Part shown: piece after piece, positions 1 to 11,504 of the stretch
Layout: every line of letters begins with the position of its first letter
How positions within the stretch are numbered: the first letter of the stretch is position 1
Origin: Myxocyprinus asiaticus
Taxonomy: Eukaryota; Chordata; Actinopteri; Cypriniformes; Catostomidae
Length of the DNA: 64,000 nt
Direction of reading: 5' to 3'
Assembly: GCF_019703515.2 (NCBI RefSeq)
Contig: NC_059373.1
Span: forward strand, 16,691,281-16,755,280
Notes under the pieces: generated by a model
The model's input: the letters and a program-made list of their open reading frames with translations, nothing else
What the model was told of the DNA's origin: nothing
The model's database searches: none
Program-made: the position numbers and the translations under genes

Positions 1-894
1 AATTGCATAAAAAACAAGCACCTTAAGCTATTTTTTAGTATGCAAATGCTGCTCATTTGCTGGTTATGACTCCTCCTTAGGCCTAAACTGCATGCAGACA
101 GATATGGAAATGACTCTGCTGTAAAGAGCAGAACTGATCACTGTTGGCACATTTTTCTCTCTCAGCCTCATTGTCTGTGTTGCTACACAGCCTCAATGGC
201 CTGTGTCTGATTGGGTAATCAACATACAGTATATGCATCTATTGCTTAGGGATGGATACAACCTGGTGAGGATGCAACCCTTTCTCTTTGCAGCTCGGTT
301 GAAATTACCTCACTCACTCAACTTTAGCTCAAGAAAGGCAATTCTCCATAGCAACAGATCTCAGAGGAATATTTAAAGAAAGTGACATTTGATGAGGGAC
401 ATCATCTGTGACAGCATACTTCTTGACTAAAACTGTGCACAAGCCATTTTGGTTCTCTTTCCTCAGCACTAAATATAATAATACAAATATTTACTAAGAA
501 AGAAGAGTTGAAGTGAGGATTTATTACTATTATTATTATTATTATTATTATTATTTATGTTAAAATGCTTTCTCAGAGACAACTAAAAGTAAGCCATTAA
601 TTCCCTCTAAAAGCATTTGGCCTTGGTAAGATAACCAAGGTGAAATAATGGGGCAAGCATTACCGGGACATCAAGAAGAAACAGCTCAGTTACTAAACAG
701 GAAGTTACTTCCTCTGTTATTTGAAGTTTTCAATGACCTTTTCTAAAACTTAAGGAAGCATTATTTTTTTGTCAAAGGAGATAATTTTCCTCTCAGCAGG
801 GTTGAGAATTAACTTTTGAACAGATGTGTGAGAAAAAACAAACAAACTTTAATTTCATGTAAAATTAAGCTGGTCTGTCATTGAAAACAGAATG

Positions 895-900
<6 letters not shown>
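1..900. other. No gene recognised; short ATT microsatellite
   Basis: I see no open frame, RNA gene or transposon end that I can support in this stretch. An (ATT)n microsatellite occupies about 521-556. The base composition is that of ordinary AT-rich vertebrate intergenic or intronic DNA. Confidence 0.6.

Positions 901-975
<75 letters not shown>
901..975. repeat. (AT)n microsatellite
   Basis: About 37 uninterrupted AT units. It lies just outside the TTAA that begins the foldback element at 984. The open frames running through such tracts (Tyr-Ile repeats) are artefacts. Confidence 0.98.
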
Positions 976-981
<6 letters not shown>

Positions 982-1168
982 TATTAACCCTTATATTATG
1001 TTCGTTTTGTGCTACCACATTTTGTGTTCCCGGTCAAAACTGACTGGCCTACTAAGATTGTTTATAAATCTCTTATATTGCATATATTATCACAAGATAT
1101 TGCATTAGATCTTTTTATCAACTTCTTTTTTTATTATGACAGGTTTTGTATTCCCTTTTTAACATTTC

Positions 1169-1171
<3 letters not shown>

Positions 1172-1238
<67 letters not shown>
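1172..1238. repeat. (TA)n microsatellite, left of Tc1
   Basis: Perfect TA repeat directly abutting the Tc1 terminus at 1239. With 2814-2878 it forms one TA tract interrupted by the transposon. Because Tc1 elements insert at TA, the two-base target duplication cannot be told apart from the microsatellite. Confidence 0.95.
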
Positions 1239-1241
<3 letters not shown>

Positions 1242-1439
1242 GTGCATCTCAATAAATTAGAATGTCATGGAAAAGTTCATTTATTTCAGTAATTCAACTC
1301 AAATTGTGAGAATCGTGTATTAAATAAATTCAGTGCACACAGACTGAAGTAGTTTAAGTCTTTGGTTCTTTTAATTGTGATGATTTTGGCTCACATTTAA
1401 CAAAAGCCCACCAATTCACTATCTCAAAAAATTAGAATA
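1239..1439 (+). repeat. Left terminal inverted repeat of Tc1
   Basis: 201 bp, matching the inverse of 2613-2813 with five substitutions. Tc1 transposases bind within such repeats; the outermost bases are CAGGTGCATC. Confidence 0.95.
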
Positions 1440-1537
1440 TGGTGACATGCCAATCAGCTAATCAACTCAAAACACCTGCAAAGGTTTCCTGAGCCTTCAA
1501 AACGGTCTCTCAGTTTGGTTCACTAGGCTACACAATC

Positions 1538-2533
1538 ATGGGGAAGACTGCTGATCTGACAGTTGTCCAGAAGACAATCATTGACACCCTTCACAAGGAG
1601 GGTAAGCCACAAACATTCATTGCCAAAGAAGCTGACTGTTCACAGAGTGCTGTATCCAAGCATGTTAACAAAAAGTTGAGTGGAAGGAAAAAGTGTGGAA
1701 GAAAAAGATGCACAACCAACCGAGAGAACCGCAGCCTTATGATTGTCAAGCATAATCGATTCAAGAATTTGGGTGAACTTCACAAGGAATGGACTGAGGC
1801 TGGGGTCAAGGCATCAACCACACACAGACATGTCAAGGAATTTGGCTACAATTGTCGTATTCCTCTTGTTAAGTCACTCCTGAACCACAGACAACGTCAG
1901 AGGCATCTTACCTGGGCTAAGGAGAAGAAGAACTGGACTGTTGCCCAGTGTTCCAAAGTCCTCTTTTCAGATGAGAGCAAGTTTTGTATTTCATTTGGAA
2001 ACCAAGGTCCTAGAGTCTGGAGGAAGGGTGGAGAAGCTCATAGCCCAAGTTGCTTGAAGTCCAGTGTTAATTTTCCACAGTCTGTGATGATTTGGGGTGC
2101 AATGTCATCTGCTGGTGTTGGTCCATTGTGTTTTTTGAAAACCAAAGTCACTGCACCCGTTTACCAAGAAATTTTGGAGCACTTCATGCTTCCTTCTGCT
2201 GACCAGCTTTTTAAAGATGCTGATTTCATTTTCCAGCAGGATTTGGCACCTGCCCACACTGCCAAAAGCACCAAAAGTTGGTTAAATGACCATGGTGTTG
2301 GTGTGCTTGACTGGCCAGCAAACTCACCAGACCTGAACCCCATAGAGAATCTATGGGGTATTGTAAAGAGGAAAATGAGAAACAAGAGACCAAAACATGC
2401 AGATGAGCTGAAGGCCACTGTCAAAGAAACCTGGGCTTCCATACCACCTCAGCAGTGCCACAAACTGATCACCTCCATGCCACGCCGAATTGAGGCAGTA
2501 ATTAAAGCAAAAGGAGCCCCTACCAAGTATTGA
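1538..2533 (+). CDS. Tc1-family DD34E transposase, intact
   Basis: This 331-residue cut-and-paste transposase excises and reinserts the surrounding element at TA sites in the nucleus. Residues 1-110 form the paired-like, two helix-turn-helix DNA-binding region (KEADCSQSAVSKHV is the first recognition helix). A basic GRKR stretch at 54-57 sits between the two parts and may serve in DNA contact or nuclear import. The catalytic triad is D145 (LFSDESKF), D235 (FQQDLAPAH) and E270 (SPDLNPIENLWG), with 34 residues between the last two, which defines DD34E. The length is close to the roughly 340 residues usual for the family. The start is the only ATG giving the conserved N-terminus, and it lies 98 bp inside the left inverted repeat. 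There are no stops or frame changes. Whether it is active cannot be told from sequence alone. Confidence 0.95.
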   Translation: MGKTADLTVVQKTIIDTLHKEGKPQTFIAKEADCSQSAVSKHVNKKLSGRKKCGRKRCTTNRENRSLMIVKHNRFKNLGELHKEWTEAGVKASTTHRHVKEFGYNCRIPLVKSLLNHRQRQRHLTWAKEKKNWTVAQCSKVLFSDESKFCISFGNQGPRVWRKGGEAHSPSCLKSSVNFPQSVMIWGAMSSAGVGPLCFLKTKVTAPVYQEILEHFMLPSADQLFKDADFIFQQDLAPAHTAKSTKSWLNDHGVGVLDWPANSPDLNPIENLWGIVKRKMRNKRPKHADELKATVKETWASIPPQQCHKLITSMPRRIEAVIKAKGAPTKY

Positions 2534-2612
2534 GTACATATACAGTAAATGAACATACTTTCCAGAAGGCCAACAATTCACTAAAAATGTTTTTTTTATT
2601 GGTCTTATGATG

Positions 2613-2810
2613 TATTCTAATTTTTTGAGATAGTGAATTGGTGGGTTTTTGTTAAATGTGAGCCAAAATCATCACAATTAAAAGAACCAAAGACTTAAAC
2701 TACTTCAGTCTGTGTGCATTGAATTTATTTAATACACGAGTTTCACAATTTGAGTTGAATTACTGAAATAAATGAACTTTTCCACGACATTCTAATTTAT
2801 TGAGATGCAC

Positions 2811-2813
<3 letters not shown>
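2613..2813 (-). repeat. Right terminal inverted repeat of Tc1
   Basis: Inverse copy of 1239-1439, five differences in 201 bp. Confidence 0.95.
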
Positions 2814-2882
<69 letters not shown>

Positions 2883-2893
2883 ATTATTATTAT
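2814..2893. repeat. (TA)n then (ATT)n microsatellite, right of Tc1
   Basis: TA repeat 2814-2878 continuing the tract left of the transposon, then a short ATT run. Confidence 0.95.
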
Positions 2894-2952
2894 TTTTTTT
2901 TTAGAAATGTTAAAAAGGAATACAAAACCTGTCATAATTACTAAAAACAGAA

Positions 2953-2954
<2 letters not shown>

Positions 2955-3020
<66 letters not shown>
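2955..3020. repeat. (AT)n microsatellite
   Basis: Third AT tract of this cluster. It ends the recognisable right arm of the foldback element. The following 280 bp (3021-3300) hold nothing I recognise. Confidence 0.95.
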
Positions 3021-3024
<4 letters not shown>

Positions 3025-3300
3025 GGAACTAAATTAATAAATAAATAATAAAATAATAACCACTTGCTTGATCTGAACAAAATTGATACATTTTCTCTCC
3101 GATCTGATTGTTCACCTTATGAACTAATGTATGTTTTTAAAGCATTTGGGCCCACCCAAGCAATGTCAACACTAATTAATGCATATTTTTGACGCATTTG
3201 GACCCACTCAAGTGTTAAGCGCCCCTCCCCCTGTCGCTCCCGATCCGCTGCCTTGCAAAACAAGAGATGCGATGGAACAGCCGAAGACGGTTATCTAGTT

Positions 3301-3597
3301 CAGTGGTTCTCAACCTTTTTGACTCCAAGGCCCCCCACTGTCCTAGACAATATCTGAAGTCCCCCTCGCCTGAAACTAGATATGTCTGAATAAATAATTA
3401 ATCATGGATAATTTTTTACTCTAGAAGTTTCAGAAAGAGTCTGTTTATAATTTGTAGGCATACTTCTTAAAGTATTTTTAGCATTTTAATTAAGTTGGAT
3501 TATTTTAATATTTCTTATTATTAAGTCATCTTGAGGCCCCCTTGGAAGTGTGCTGAGGCCCCCTAGTGGGTCCTGGCCCCTTGGTTGAGAACCACTG
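3301..3597. mobile_element. hAT-type miniature element (297 bp)
   Basis: Both ends carry CAGTGGTTCTCAACC in inverted orientation, a terminal motif typical of Charlie-like hAT elements. The flanks ATCTAGTT and ATCTAGCG match at six of eight positions, fitting a decayed 8-bp target duplication. There is no coding capacity, so it depended on a transposase encoded elsewhere. Confidence 0.85.
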
Positions 3598-3674
3598 ATC
3601 TAGCGCATGTTTACATAAACAAACAATACAAAAATTACACAGATTACTATTACTATTCATCATGTCTTAATTGC

Positions 3675-3730
3675 TTTGATGCTGTGGATAAAAAGCGTCT
3701 GCAAATTGAATATTTGCAAATATAATTTAT
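3675..3730 (+). repeat. SINE/L2 3' tail fragment
   Basis: TGGATAAAAAGCGTCTGC followed by an AAATTGAATATTTGCAAA-like stretch resembles the shared tail of the SINE at 43613-43810 and the L2 LINE ending at 22304. Only the tail remains. Confidence 0.5.
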
Positions 3731-3799
3731 TTCTCCAGAGGGGCTCCTCAGCCCAGCAGGAGGGCAAAAGGGCAGTGGCTTGGGCCACTGAGCCACTTC

Positions 3800-4250
3800 C
3801 TGTATACGTCCCTGCAAAATTGACCATGCTTTTACTACAGTACCCACAATTCAACAATGGTGGTTTATTTGTAATATTACCATAACCACAAAGTTTACCA
3901 GGGTTATACCACAGTGACCATAATTTAATAATGATATTTGGGGTAAAACCGTTTAATAATACAGGTAAATGAAACTATGGTAACAAAAGTTTGTCAGAAA
4001 AAACATGGTTGGTTTTACTATAGCAATATCATCTTTAATTTGTGGTACTTATACTATTATGTTATTTGTCACAAAAATAATACATAAATAAATACAAAAA
4101 TATGTTACATGATTACTGCAGGTTTACTAAAAGTGGAAACCATGGTTTTAAAACCCAGTCATGTACCACAAATTTACCATGTTTTTTCTAGTAACTTAAA
4201 ACTGTAGTAACCATGTTGCTTCAAAAATAAATTACCTCCCTGTCCTCTAA
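3800..4250. other. Degenerate repeat-like DNA, no gene
   Basis: Several ACCATG/CATGGT words recur in both orientations (for example at about 3826, 4001, 4138 and 4177), which suggests a decayed inverted-repeat element. I cannot set boundaries. Confidence 0.3.
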
Positions 4251-4332
4251 GGGGCTCTGTAGGTTTAGAACAACATAAGGGTGTGTAAATAATGACAGGA
4301 TTTTCATTTTTGAGTGAACTACTTTTTTTAAA
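4250..4332 (-). mobile_element. End fragment of a TTAA-flanked miniature element
   Basis: The words GGTTTAGAACAACATAAGGG and TTTTCATTTTTGAGTGAACT match, in reverse, the ends of the elements at 16178, 28981 and 30269. Only one end is present. Confidence 0.55.
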
Positions 4333-5852
4333 GTCATAAAATGTGCTAGTATATTTTGAACAGTTGAACTGGGTCACAATCTAAACTTTAAAATTCTTCC
4401 CTACCAGAAAATAATACCAAAAGAATGTCAATTTATTTAATTATTCAATAAGACAAAAAAAAAAAAAAAAAAAATGAAAAACAGACACAATCATGGTTTC
4501 AGTGAGAGTCTAAAGCCCTGTGTTTGTCAGTCTGAGAGTCGGACTCAAATGAGAGCTCCCTCAACCTCTCAGTCACTGCAGAGGTGTTGCCACTCTAAAC
4601 TAGTTAGTGTGATAGTGTGTTAGAACTAATGGGCACATCTGTCAGCAGCAGGGAAGCTGGGCCAGGTTTTACCTGTCAGTCCAAAAACTGAGCACAAGCC
4701 AAATAAACAGCTTTTTTCCATCTGTCACGTCGTTTCTGACTGTTTGCCATGAGCATAGTTCAACCAGTGGACAACACATTTGTACACCTGGGACTGGAGG
4801 GGAGAGGTAGTGATGGAGGGATGCCAGACTGCTTTTCCCACAGGTGCCAGGGCAGCAGAATGTTGAATGAACAGTGATCTTGTCTTATCCTATCTGCTCA
4901 GTTGATGTTTAGGTGGGGAGTAAAATATGACATTCACATCTATAAAAGTGAGGATGAATGCAATTTTTTTTAAATAGAATTTTGAATAGAATTTTACAGT
5001 ATGCATCATGTATAACAATCTGTTTAAGTTTGGGTGAAATTTCCTGTAGGACCATCACTGTTTCTGTTTAGTTGAACCCATGACTTCACAATGCTAATTT
5101 TAAAGTCCGGGTTGTAGTAATGCAGACCAACTTATCAGCTTCTATACCTATTAAAACTACAATAGATGTGAGGAATCCAGTTCAAAACCATGTAAGGTGT
5201 GATGTGACATAGCAATTATCACATATGCTGTGTATGATAAAGCAGTTCTCTATGAATTAGTAATGGAGCCACATGTCAGTGTTGTTGAACAGCTGCTCCA
5301 TTAGAGCACAGCTGTATTGAATATGGAATGTAAACTTTGGAGGGTTTTGATTCCTCAACTGTGAGCACAATCTCTGGAATATTCGTGGTGCTCACACATC
5401 ACCACATATTTGTGTCATGAAATTTGGCCACTGTGGTTGTTGAATGGGCTTTGGAACAAGCACCATAGCTTCTCTGTACATTTATTTTGAATTAGAAAGT
5501 CAAAGCAAATTACATGCATGACAAGTGATGTGCATACTTATATGTACAAACTTGTGTAAATGCATTTTGTATATATTGTCAAATTTGTTGCTGTTTTTTT
5601 TAGGAAAACACTGTGACAGCTACAAATCAAGTCATTCACTGGAAGGATTTTGTATACAGTAATACCTGCAAACTCAGTTTCCTGCAGTCACATTCTTTAC
5701 AATGTTGTAAAAAAATATCAGGATGGAATAAGTCAATCTGATCATTTGTACACTAACAGCGGAGATCTTCCTCACCTCTAAAGCAACTGATATGCTAATC
5801 CTCTTTCCTCAGGCAAAATTGTGCCTTAGTAGACCGGAGATATATTTTGTAT

Positions 5853-5855
<3 letters not shown>
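4333..5855. other. Unannotated stretch
   Basis: Contains a 20-bp A run near 4456-4475. No credible gene or transposon end was seen; the short open frames here show no family resemblance. Confidence 0.5.

Positions 5856-5906
<51 letters not shown>
5856..5906. repeat. (AT)n microsatellite
   Basis: About 25 AT units. Confidence 0.95.
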
Positions 5907-5908
<2 letters not shown>

Positions 5909-6189
5909 ACGTCTGATAAACTGTCTCATACCCATGTATACAAATCCATATTTATCTTACAAATACAAAAAAATACAAAAAATAAAATCAAGGCTTTCAC
6001 ACAAGCCTTTTTCAAATACAACCCCCTAGATGCTCCTCTTAAAGATATTGTTGGACTGGCCAGTAAAGTTTAGATATTATTTTATATGAGAAAATAAAAC
6101 TCTTTGACAGGGCAAGTTTTTATGTTTGGTTTGTGTTTATTTATTTATTAATTTATCTTGTGAATTTGGTATATTTGAAAATACTTACC

Positions 6190-6290
6190 AGGGACTGACA
6201 GTCAAGTTTCAAGTTTTATTGGTCACATATATAACCATACACAGTACGACATGTAGTGAAATTCTTGGTACGACTATTCTACTCACAGTT
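6190..6290. repeat. Probable dispersed repeat fragment
   Basis: The words CAAGTTTTATTGGTCACATA and TGTAGTGAAATTCTT resemble a repeat widespread in fish genomes (recalled, not searched). It runs into the microsatellite at 6301. Confidence 0.35.
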
Positions 6291-6300
6291 TACGATAAAA

Positions 6301-7241
<941 letters not shown>

Positions 7242-7342
7242 TACAGTTGTGCTCAAAAGTTTGCAATTTTGGCATTGATTTTGAAAATATGACTGATCAT
7301 TTTAAAAAAATTTTTATTTAAGGTTCCCTATCTGTCACTCAC

Positions 7343-7530
7343 TCAACGTGGTGTCGATGTAGTGACACTAGTGGTCACTCTTGGGAGCCCGAGACACCTC
7401 TGGTCTTTGATAAAAGGCCAATGAAATTTGGCGAGTGGTATTTGCATAGCACTCCCCTGGACATACGGGTATAAAAGGAGCTGGTATGCAACCATTCATT
7501 CAGATTTTCTCTTCGGAGCCGAACGGTCGA
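7343..7530 (+). repeat. DIRS-A left inverted terminal repeat
   Basis: Matches the inverse of about 12865-13052, from AACGTGGTGTCGATGTAGTG to the CGGAGCCGA block. The outermost 20 bp at this end are unique to the left side. Confidence 0.85.
7418..7477 (+). promoter_or_regulatory. Putative DIRS promoter: CCAAT, octamer and TATA motifs
   Basis: Inside the left inverted repeat a CCAAT (7418-7422), an octamer ATTTGCAT (7440-7447) and TATAAAAG (7470-7477) lie in promoter-like order and spacing. Initiation would fall near 7500, upstream of the gag-like region. The same three motifs occur in the inverted repeats of DIRS-B. POU-factor binding to the octamer is an inference. Confidence 0.6.
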
Positions 7531-7733
7531 TGTTTACTGAGCTGACTCTTCATTCACCTCTGCTGGATCTGATGGCGTATTTCAGCAGCTTCTCCCTCCT
7601 CTGCACTGGAACACTGCAGAGAATGCCCCTGGGTGCTTCGGCAGAAAAAGACAGTATATTTTTCTGAAAGAGTATATTTCTCTAAAAGAGCGGCACACAC
7701 AGAACGTCTTTTTAAAGATGCATCTTTTTAAAG

Positions 7734-9183
7734 ATGCCTTTCCGTTTGTGTGTTATTCCTGGTTGCAGTCGTTACCTCTCAACTTCTGACGGTCATGATC
7801 GCTGTCTTTCGTGTCCGGGAGCGACCCACGCGAGACAGCGTTCCTGGATGGATCATGTACTCACTGTGAGAACATGACCATGGCAATGTTGCGGCCGTGG
7901 CTAGCTTTCGTAAGAAGTTCATAAGAAAGCAAGCCACCCCAGTGGCTCCCCGCCTCGGTCCTTCTACCTACGGGTATGAGGCCAGCGCGGCTAGCACTGG
8001 GGGCGATTTGGGGACCCCAAAGGGACCACCTCCGCCGGGATCCCCCCACGGACCTCCCATTCCCCAGCAAGCTCATCTGCCCCGATCAGGCTTCTGTATG
8101 AGTCCACCGGCTTGTCTTATGGCAAGTTTGACCTCTTGTTCGGAGCCCGCAAAGCTGATGAGCTCTCGAACGCAGCATCGGAGAGCAGGCTCAGATGCAG
8201 AAGCCTCAGCTGGGCTCCCCCCCTCGGGTACATTTGCCCAGTCACAGGCTGATGCGGAAATGACAGACATACTTTCCAGGGCAGCTGCGAGCGTCGGGCT
8301 AGAGTGGAACCCTCTGCTCTCCCCTGAACCCTCGCGGCTCGATTACTGGTTCCTGGGCTCGCGGCACCGCTCAAAGCAGCCACGCCCTGCTCCAGTCCCT
8401 TTCTTCCCAGAAGTGCACGAGGAGCTGACAAGATTGTGGGAGTCCCGATCTTTCAGCTCCCCTGCCTTCACTACCCTCGATGGCAGGGCGGCCAGGGGCT
8501 ATTCGGCGATTCTCCCGGTGGATAAGGCGCTCACAGTGCACCTATGCCCGCAGAGCGCCGCCACCTGGCACGGACGCCCAAAGCTCACATCCAAGGCCTG
8601 TAGGTTCACGTCGTCCCTGATGGCCAAAGCCTACAGTGCCGCTGGACAAGCTGCCTCCGCCCTGAACACCATGGCTCTCCTGCAAGTCCACCAAGCCAAG
8701 GCACTAAAGGAACTGCACGAGGGTAGTTCCGCCCCAGATTTGATGCAGGAGCTGCGCTCAGCAACCGACCTCGCTCTCCAGGTGACGAAGGTCACGGTGC
8801 AGTCTCTTGGGCGGGCGATGTCCACCTTAGTGGTCCAGGAATGCCACCTTTGGCTCAACCTGGTCGAGATGGGTGAGGCCGACAAGGCACGGTTCTTTGC
8901 TGCCCCCATTTCCCAGGTTGGCCTATTCGGTGACTTTGCCCAGCAGTTCTCGACGGTGAAGCAGCAGACGGAGGCTATCCGGCATATCCTGCCCCGGCAT
9001 GGCTCAAGATCCCGCACCCCACCTGCTTATCGCCAAGGGTGTCCCCCTGTGGTGACTGCACCAGCTCCGCCGCAGCCTGCCCCTTCGGCCCGGCCCCGGC
9101 ATGGAGTCCACCGCAGGAAGCAGACACCACCCATCTCACGGCTGGCCTCCAAGAACGCTCGGAAGGCTTCGAAGCGCCCCTGA
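7734..9183 (+). pseudogene. DIRS-A gag-like ORF1, frameshifted
   Basis: ORF1 of DIRS elements is thought to encode the nucleocapsid-like protein that packages the RNA. From the ATG at 7734 a Cys/His cluster can be read (LCVIPGC, then HDRCLSCPGATHA), resembling a zinc-binding motif. One frame change follows between 7830 and 7897. The frame 7897-9183 (428 codons) is then open, rich in Pro, Ser and Ala, with a conserved central block (PFFPEVHEELTRLWESRSF) and a basic C-terminus ending SKNARKASKRP. DIRS-B shows the same order in three frames. The original start cannot be fixed because every copy here is broken. Homology is inferred from position and from copy-to-copy conservation. Confidence 0.75.
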
Positions 9184-9566
9184 GATGGGTGACACAGGGA
9201 CAACGAAACCCACCTTGGAGCTGGTAAGCAGACCACTCCATCCCCCGGTGAAGGGCCAGGAGGGGAATCTTTTGTTGCTTTTTCATTTAATTTTGCCACA
9301 TGCCCAAGTGGCTGCGGTACCCAACAGTTCAGCAAAAGAGCGGTTTCCTCGTTCCCTGGGTCACAAACCCAGTGTGCACGGCTGTCATCATAACCACCAT
9401 CCACCTTTACATCCTTGAAGGTTTGGTGCTCCAGTGGCAGTCTCCCTGCCCCTGCACACCCAGCTGTGGCACATATCCGCCCCCGATTTGACAGTCTTCA
9501 CAGGCCTTTTCCTCCCCGTCCCAGGCTGTTCCGGGGGTGGTCACAAGGATCCAGGTAAGTGCTTAG

Positions 9567-10556
9567 ATGTCCCTGAACTCAGCACGGCCACAACATGGTG
9601 TGGCACCTCGGGTTCTGCCCCGCCGCGAGGCCCCACCTGCCGGTACGTCTGACGAGATTGTCCCCTTGGTCCCCCTCGCTCGAAGCTTGGATGTGTGGCT
9701 TGCGCTTTCCAATCTGACGCAATGGCTGATCCGGACTGTCCGACTCGACTACACGATTCAGTTCGCCATGCGTCTGCCCAGGTTCAGCGGCATTCACTTC
9801 ACCTCTGTGAAGTGCGAGAATGCTTCTACCTTGTGCGCAGAGATTGCTACCCTCCTACGGAAGGATGCGATAGAGACTGTCCCTCCGGCTGAGATGAAGA
9901 AGGGGTTTTACAGCCCCTACTTCAGTGTACCAAAAAAAGGCGGTGGGTTGCGGCCAATCTTGGACCTGCGAGTACTGAACCTGGCTTTACACAGACTCCC
10001 GTTCAAGATGCTGACGCAAAAACGCATTCTGGTGAATGTCCGGCATCAAGATTGGTTGGCGGCGGTAGACCTGAAGGACGCGTACTTCCACGTCTCGATT
10101 CTACCTCGACACAGACCCTTCCTGCGGTTTGCATTCGAGGGTCGGGCGTATCAGTACAAGGTCCTCCCTTTCGGTCTGTCCTTCTCCCCTCGTGTCTTCA
10201 TGAAGGTCGAAGAGGCAGCTCTTGCCCCGTTAAGGGAAGTGGGCATTCACATTCTCAACTATCTCGACGACTGGCTAATCCTAGCTCACTCTCGGGATGT
10301 GCTGCGTGCACACAGGGACCTGGTGCTCTCGCACTTCAGCCAACTAGGGCTTCGGGTCAACTGGGAAAAGAGCAAGCTCCTCCCGGTTCAGAGCATCTCT
10401 TTTCTCGGTTTGGAGTTTGACTCAGTCTCATTGACCGCGTGCTTCACGAACGAGCATGCACAGTCGGTGCTGACCTGTTTGAAGGCATTCAAACAGAAAA
10501 CAGCGGTTCCACTGAAACTCTTTCAGAGGCTCCTGGGGCATATGGATCCTCAGTAG
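9567..10556 (+). pseudogene. DIRS-A reverse transcriptase
   Basis: Copies element RNA into DNA. The 329-codon frame carries RT blocks in order: KKGGGLRPILDLRVLN (123-138), AVDLKDAYFH (166-175, with catalytic Asp in DLKDAY), VLPFGLSFSPRVF (199-211), the active-site box YLDD (232-235) and a following ISFLGLEF block (277-284). YLDDWL rather than YxDD of LINEs, together with linked RNase H and YR, is typical of DIRS1. All visible catalytic residues are kept. The frame ends at a TAG near 10554 through a small deletion where DIRS-B and DIRS-C continue. The protein should have continued into RNase H, so this copy is probably dead. Confidence 0.92.
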
Positions 10557-10651
10557 TGGCCACTCTGCTCGGGTTGATGCATATAAGATCGTTTCAGCAC
10601 TGGCTTCAGACTTGAGTCTCGAGATGGGCATGGTGCTGCGGGACACATCGC

Positions 10652-11165
10652 ATGGCCATCACGCCGATCTGTCACCGCCTCTTCAGCCCTTGGATCGACC
10701 TCACTTTCTATTGGGCAGGCGTTCCCCTGAAGCAGGTCTCCAGGTGCGTCATGGTTATGACAGATGCCTCCAAAACGGGCTGGGGTGCTGTTTGCAACGG
10801 GCATGCAGCCGCTGGCTTATGGACGGGCCCACGGCTGCGTTGGCACATCAACTGCCTTGAGTTGCTGGCAATTCTGCTCGCCCTGCGGAGGTTCCGGCTG
10901 TTGATCCAGGGCAAGCACATGTTAGTTCGGACAGACAACACGGCAACGGAAGCATATGTCAACCGTCAAGGCGGTCTGTGCTCCCGTTGTATGTCACAAA
11001 CCCGCCTGCCATCTCCTCCTCTGGAGTCAGCAGCGCCTCAAGTCACTGCAAGCCACTCATATCCCGGGCGACCTCAACACTGCAGCGGACATGCTGTCAT
11101 GGCAGGTTAACCTCAGGGGAGAGTGGAGACTCCACCCTCAGGTGGTCCAGCTGATCTGGAGTTGA
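10652..11165 (+). pseudogene. DIRS-A RNase H domain, two frames
   Basis: Would degrade the RNA strand of the RNA-DNA hybrid and belongs in the same polyprotein as the RT. In the first frame the acidic triad is visible: D38 in VMTDASKTGW, E70 in NCLELLAILLA and D95 in LVRTDN. The frame changes near 11000. The last RNase H block, HIPGDLNTAADMLS, is read in another frame (10956-11165) and is followed by the conserved linker WRLHPQVVQLIW. The domain order matches DIRS-B and DIRS-C. The displaced frames mark it as a pseudogene. Confidence 0.88.
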
Positions 11166-11504
11166 TTCAGACAGGCACAGGTAGACCTGTTCACCTCCCA
11201 AAAATCCTCCCACTGCCCGCTCTGGTACGCCCTGATCGAGGCACCTATCGGTATAGACGCGCTGGCACACAGCTGGCCCCCAGGACAGTGAGCCTACTTG
11301 CACCGACCCTGTGGAAGGTCAGGGAGGACAAGGAGCAGATCGTCCTGGTAGAACCCTACTGGCCCACCCAGACGTGGTTCTCGTACCTCACGTTCTTTAG
11401 CGGCACACCACGACACAGTGGACGGTCCGTTCTCTGTCATCGAAACGTGCCTGGAGTTCAGTCCGGGCTACTCTCACGTGATCCTGAGACCCTGACCGGG
11501 CTAT

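Larger units (their letters stand above)
1239..2813 (+). mobile_element. Complete Tc1/mariner transposon (1575 bp)
   Basis: The element starts CAGGTGCATCTCAATAAATT and ends with the exact inverse. It has 201-bp terminal inverted repeats (1239-1439 and 2613-2813) that differ at five positions by my reading, and one uninterrupted transposase gene. TA lies on both flanks. The high similarity of the two ends and the intact gene point to a recent insertion. I do not assign it to a named family. Confidence 0.95.
984..2954. mobile_element. TTAA-type foldback miniature element, split by a Tc1 insertion
   Basis: A TTAA at 984-987 is followed by CCCTTATATTATGTTCG, the kind of TTAA-CCC end seen in piggyBac-like elements. 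The end of the left arm (about 1130-1172) reappears inverted at about 2898-2953, including the block around TTTTGTATTCC and its complement GGAATACAAAA. Between the arms is a (TA)n tract that holds the Tc1 element. The outer right end is lost in another (AT)n tract. Class assignment rests only on the TTAA and the CCC start. Confidence 0.5.

Noticed and set aside
1009..1260. Tyr-Ile repeat proteins in AT tracts (also 2805, 5792, 6126, 26878)
   Set aside because: Translation of microsatellites; not genes.
9567..10556. Reading DIRS-A RT as a functional host-domesticated gene
   Set aside because: The frame ends through a small deletion inside the polyprotein, and it is flanked by broken gag, RNase H and YR in a standard element layout.
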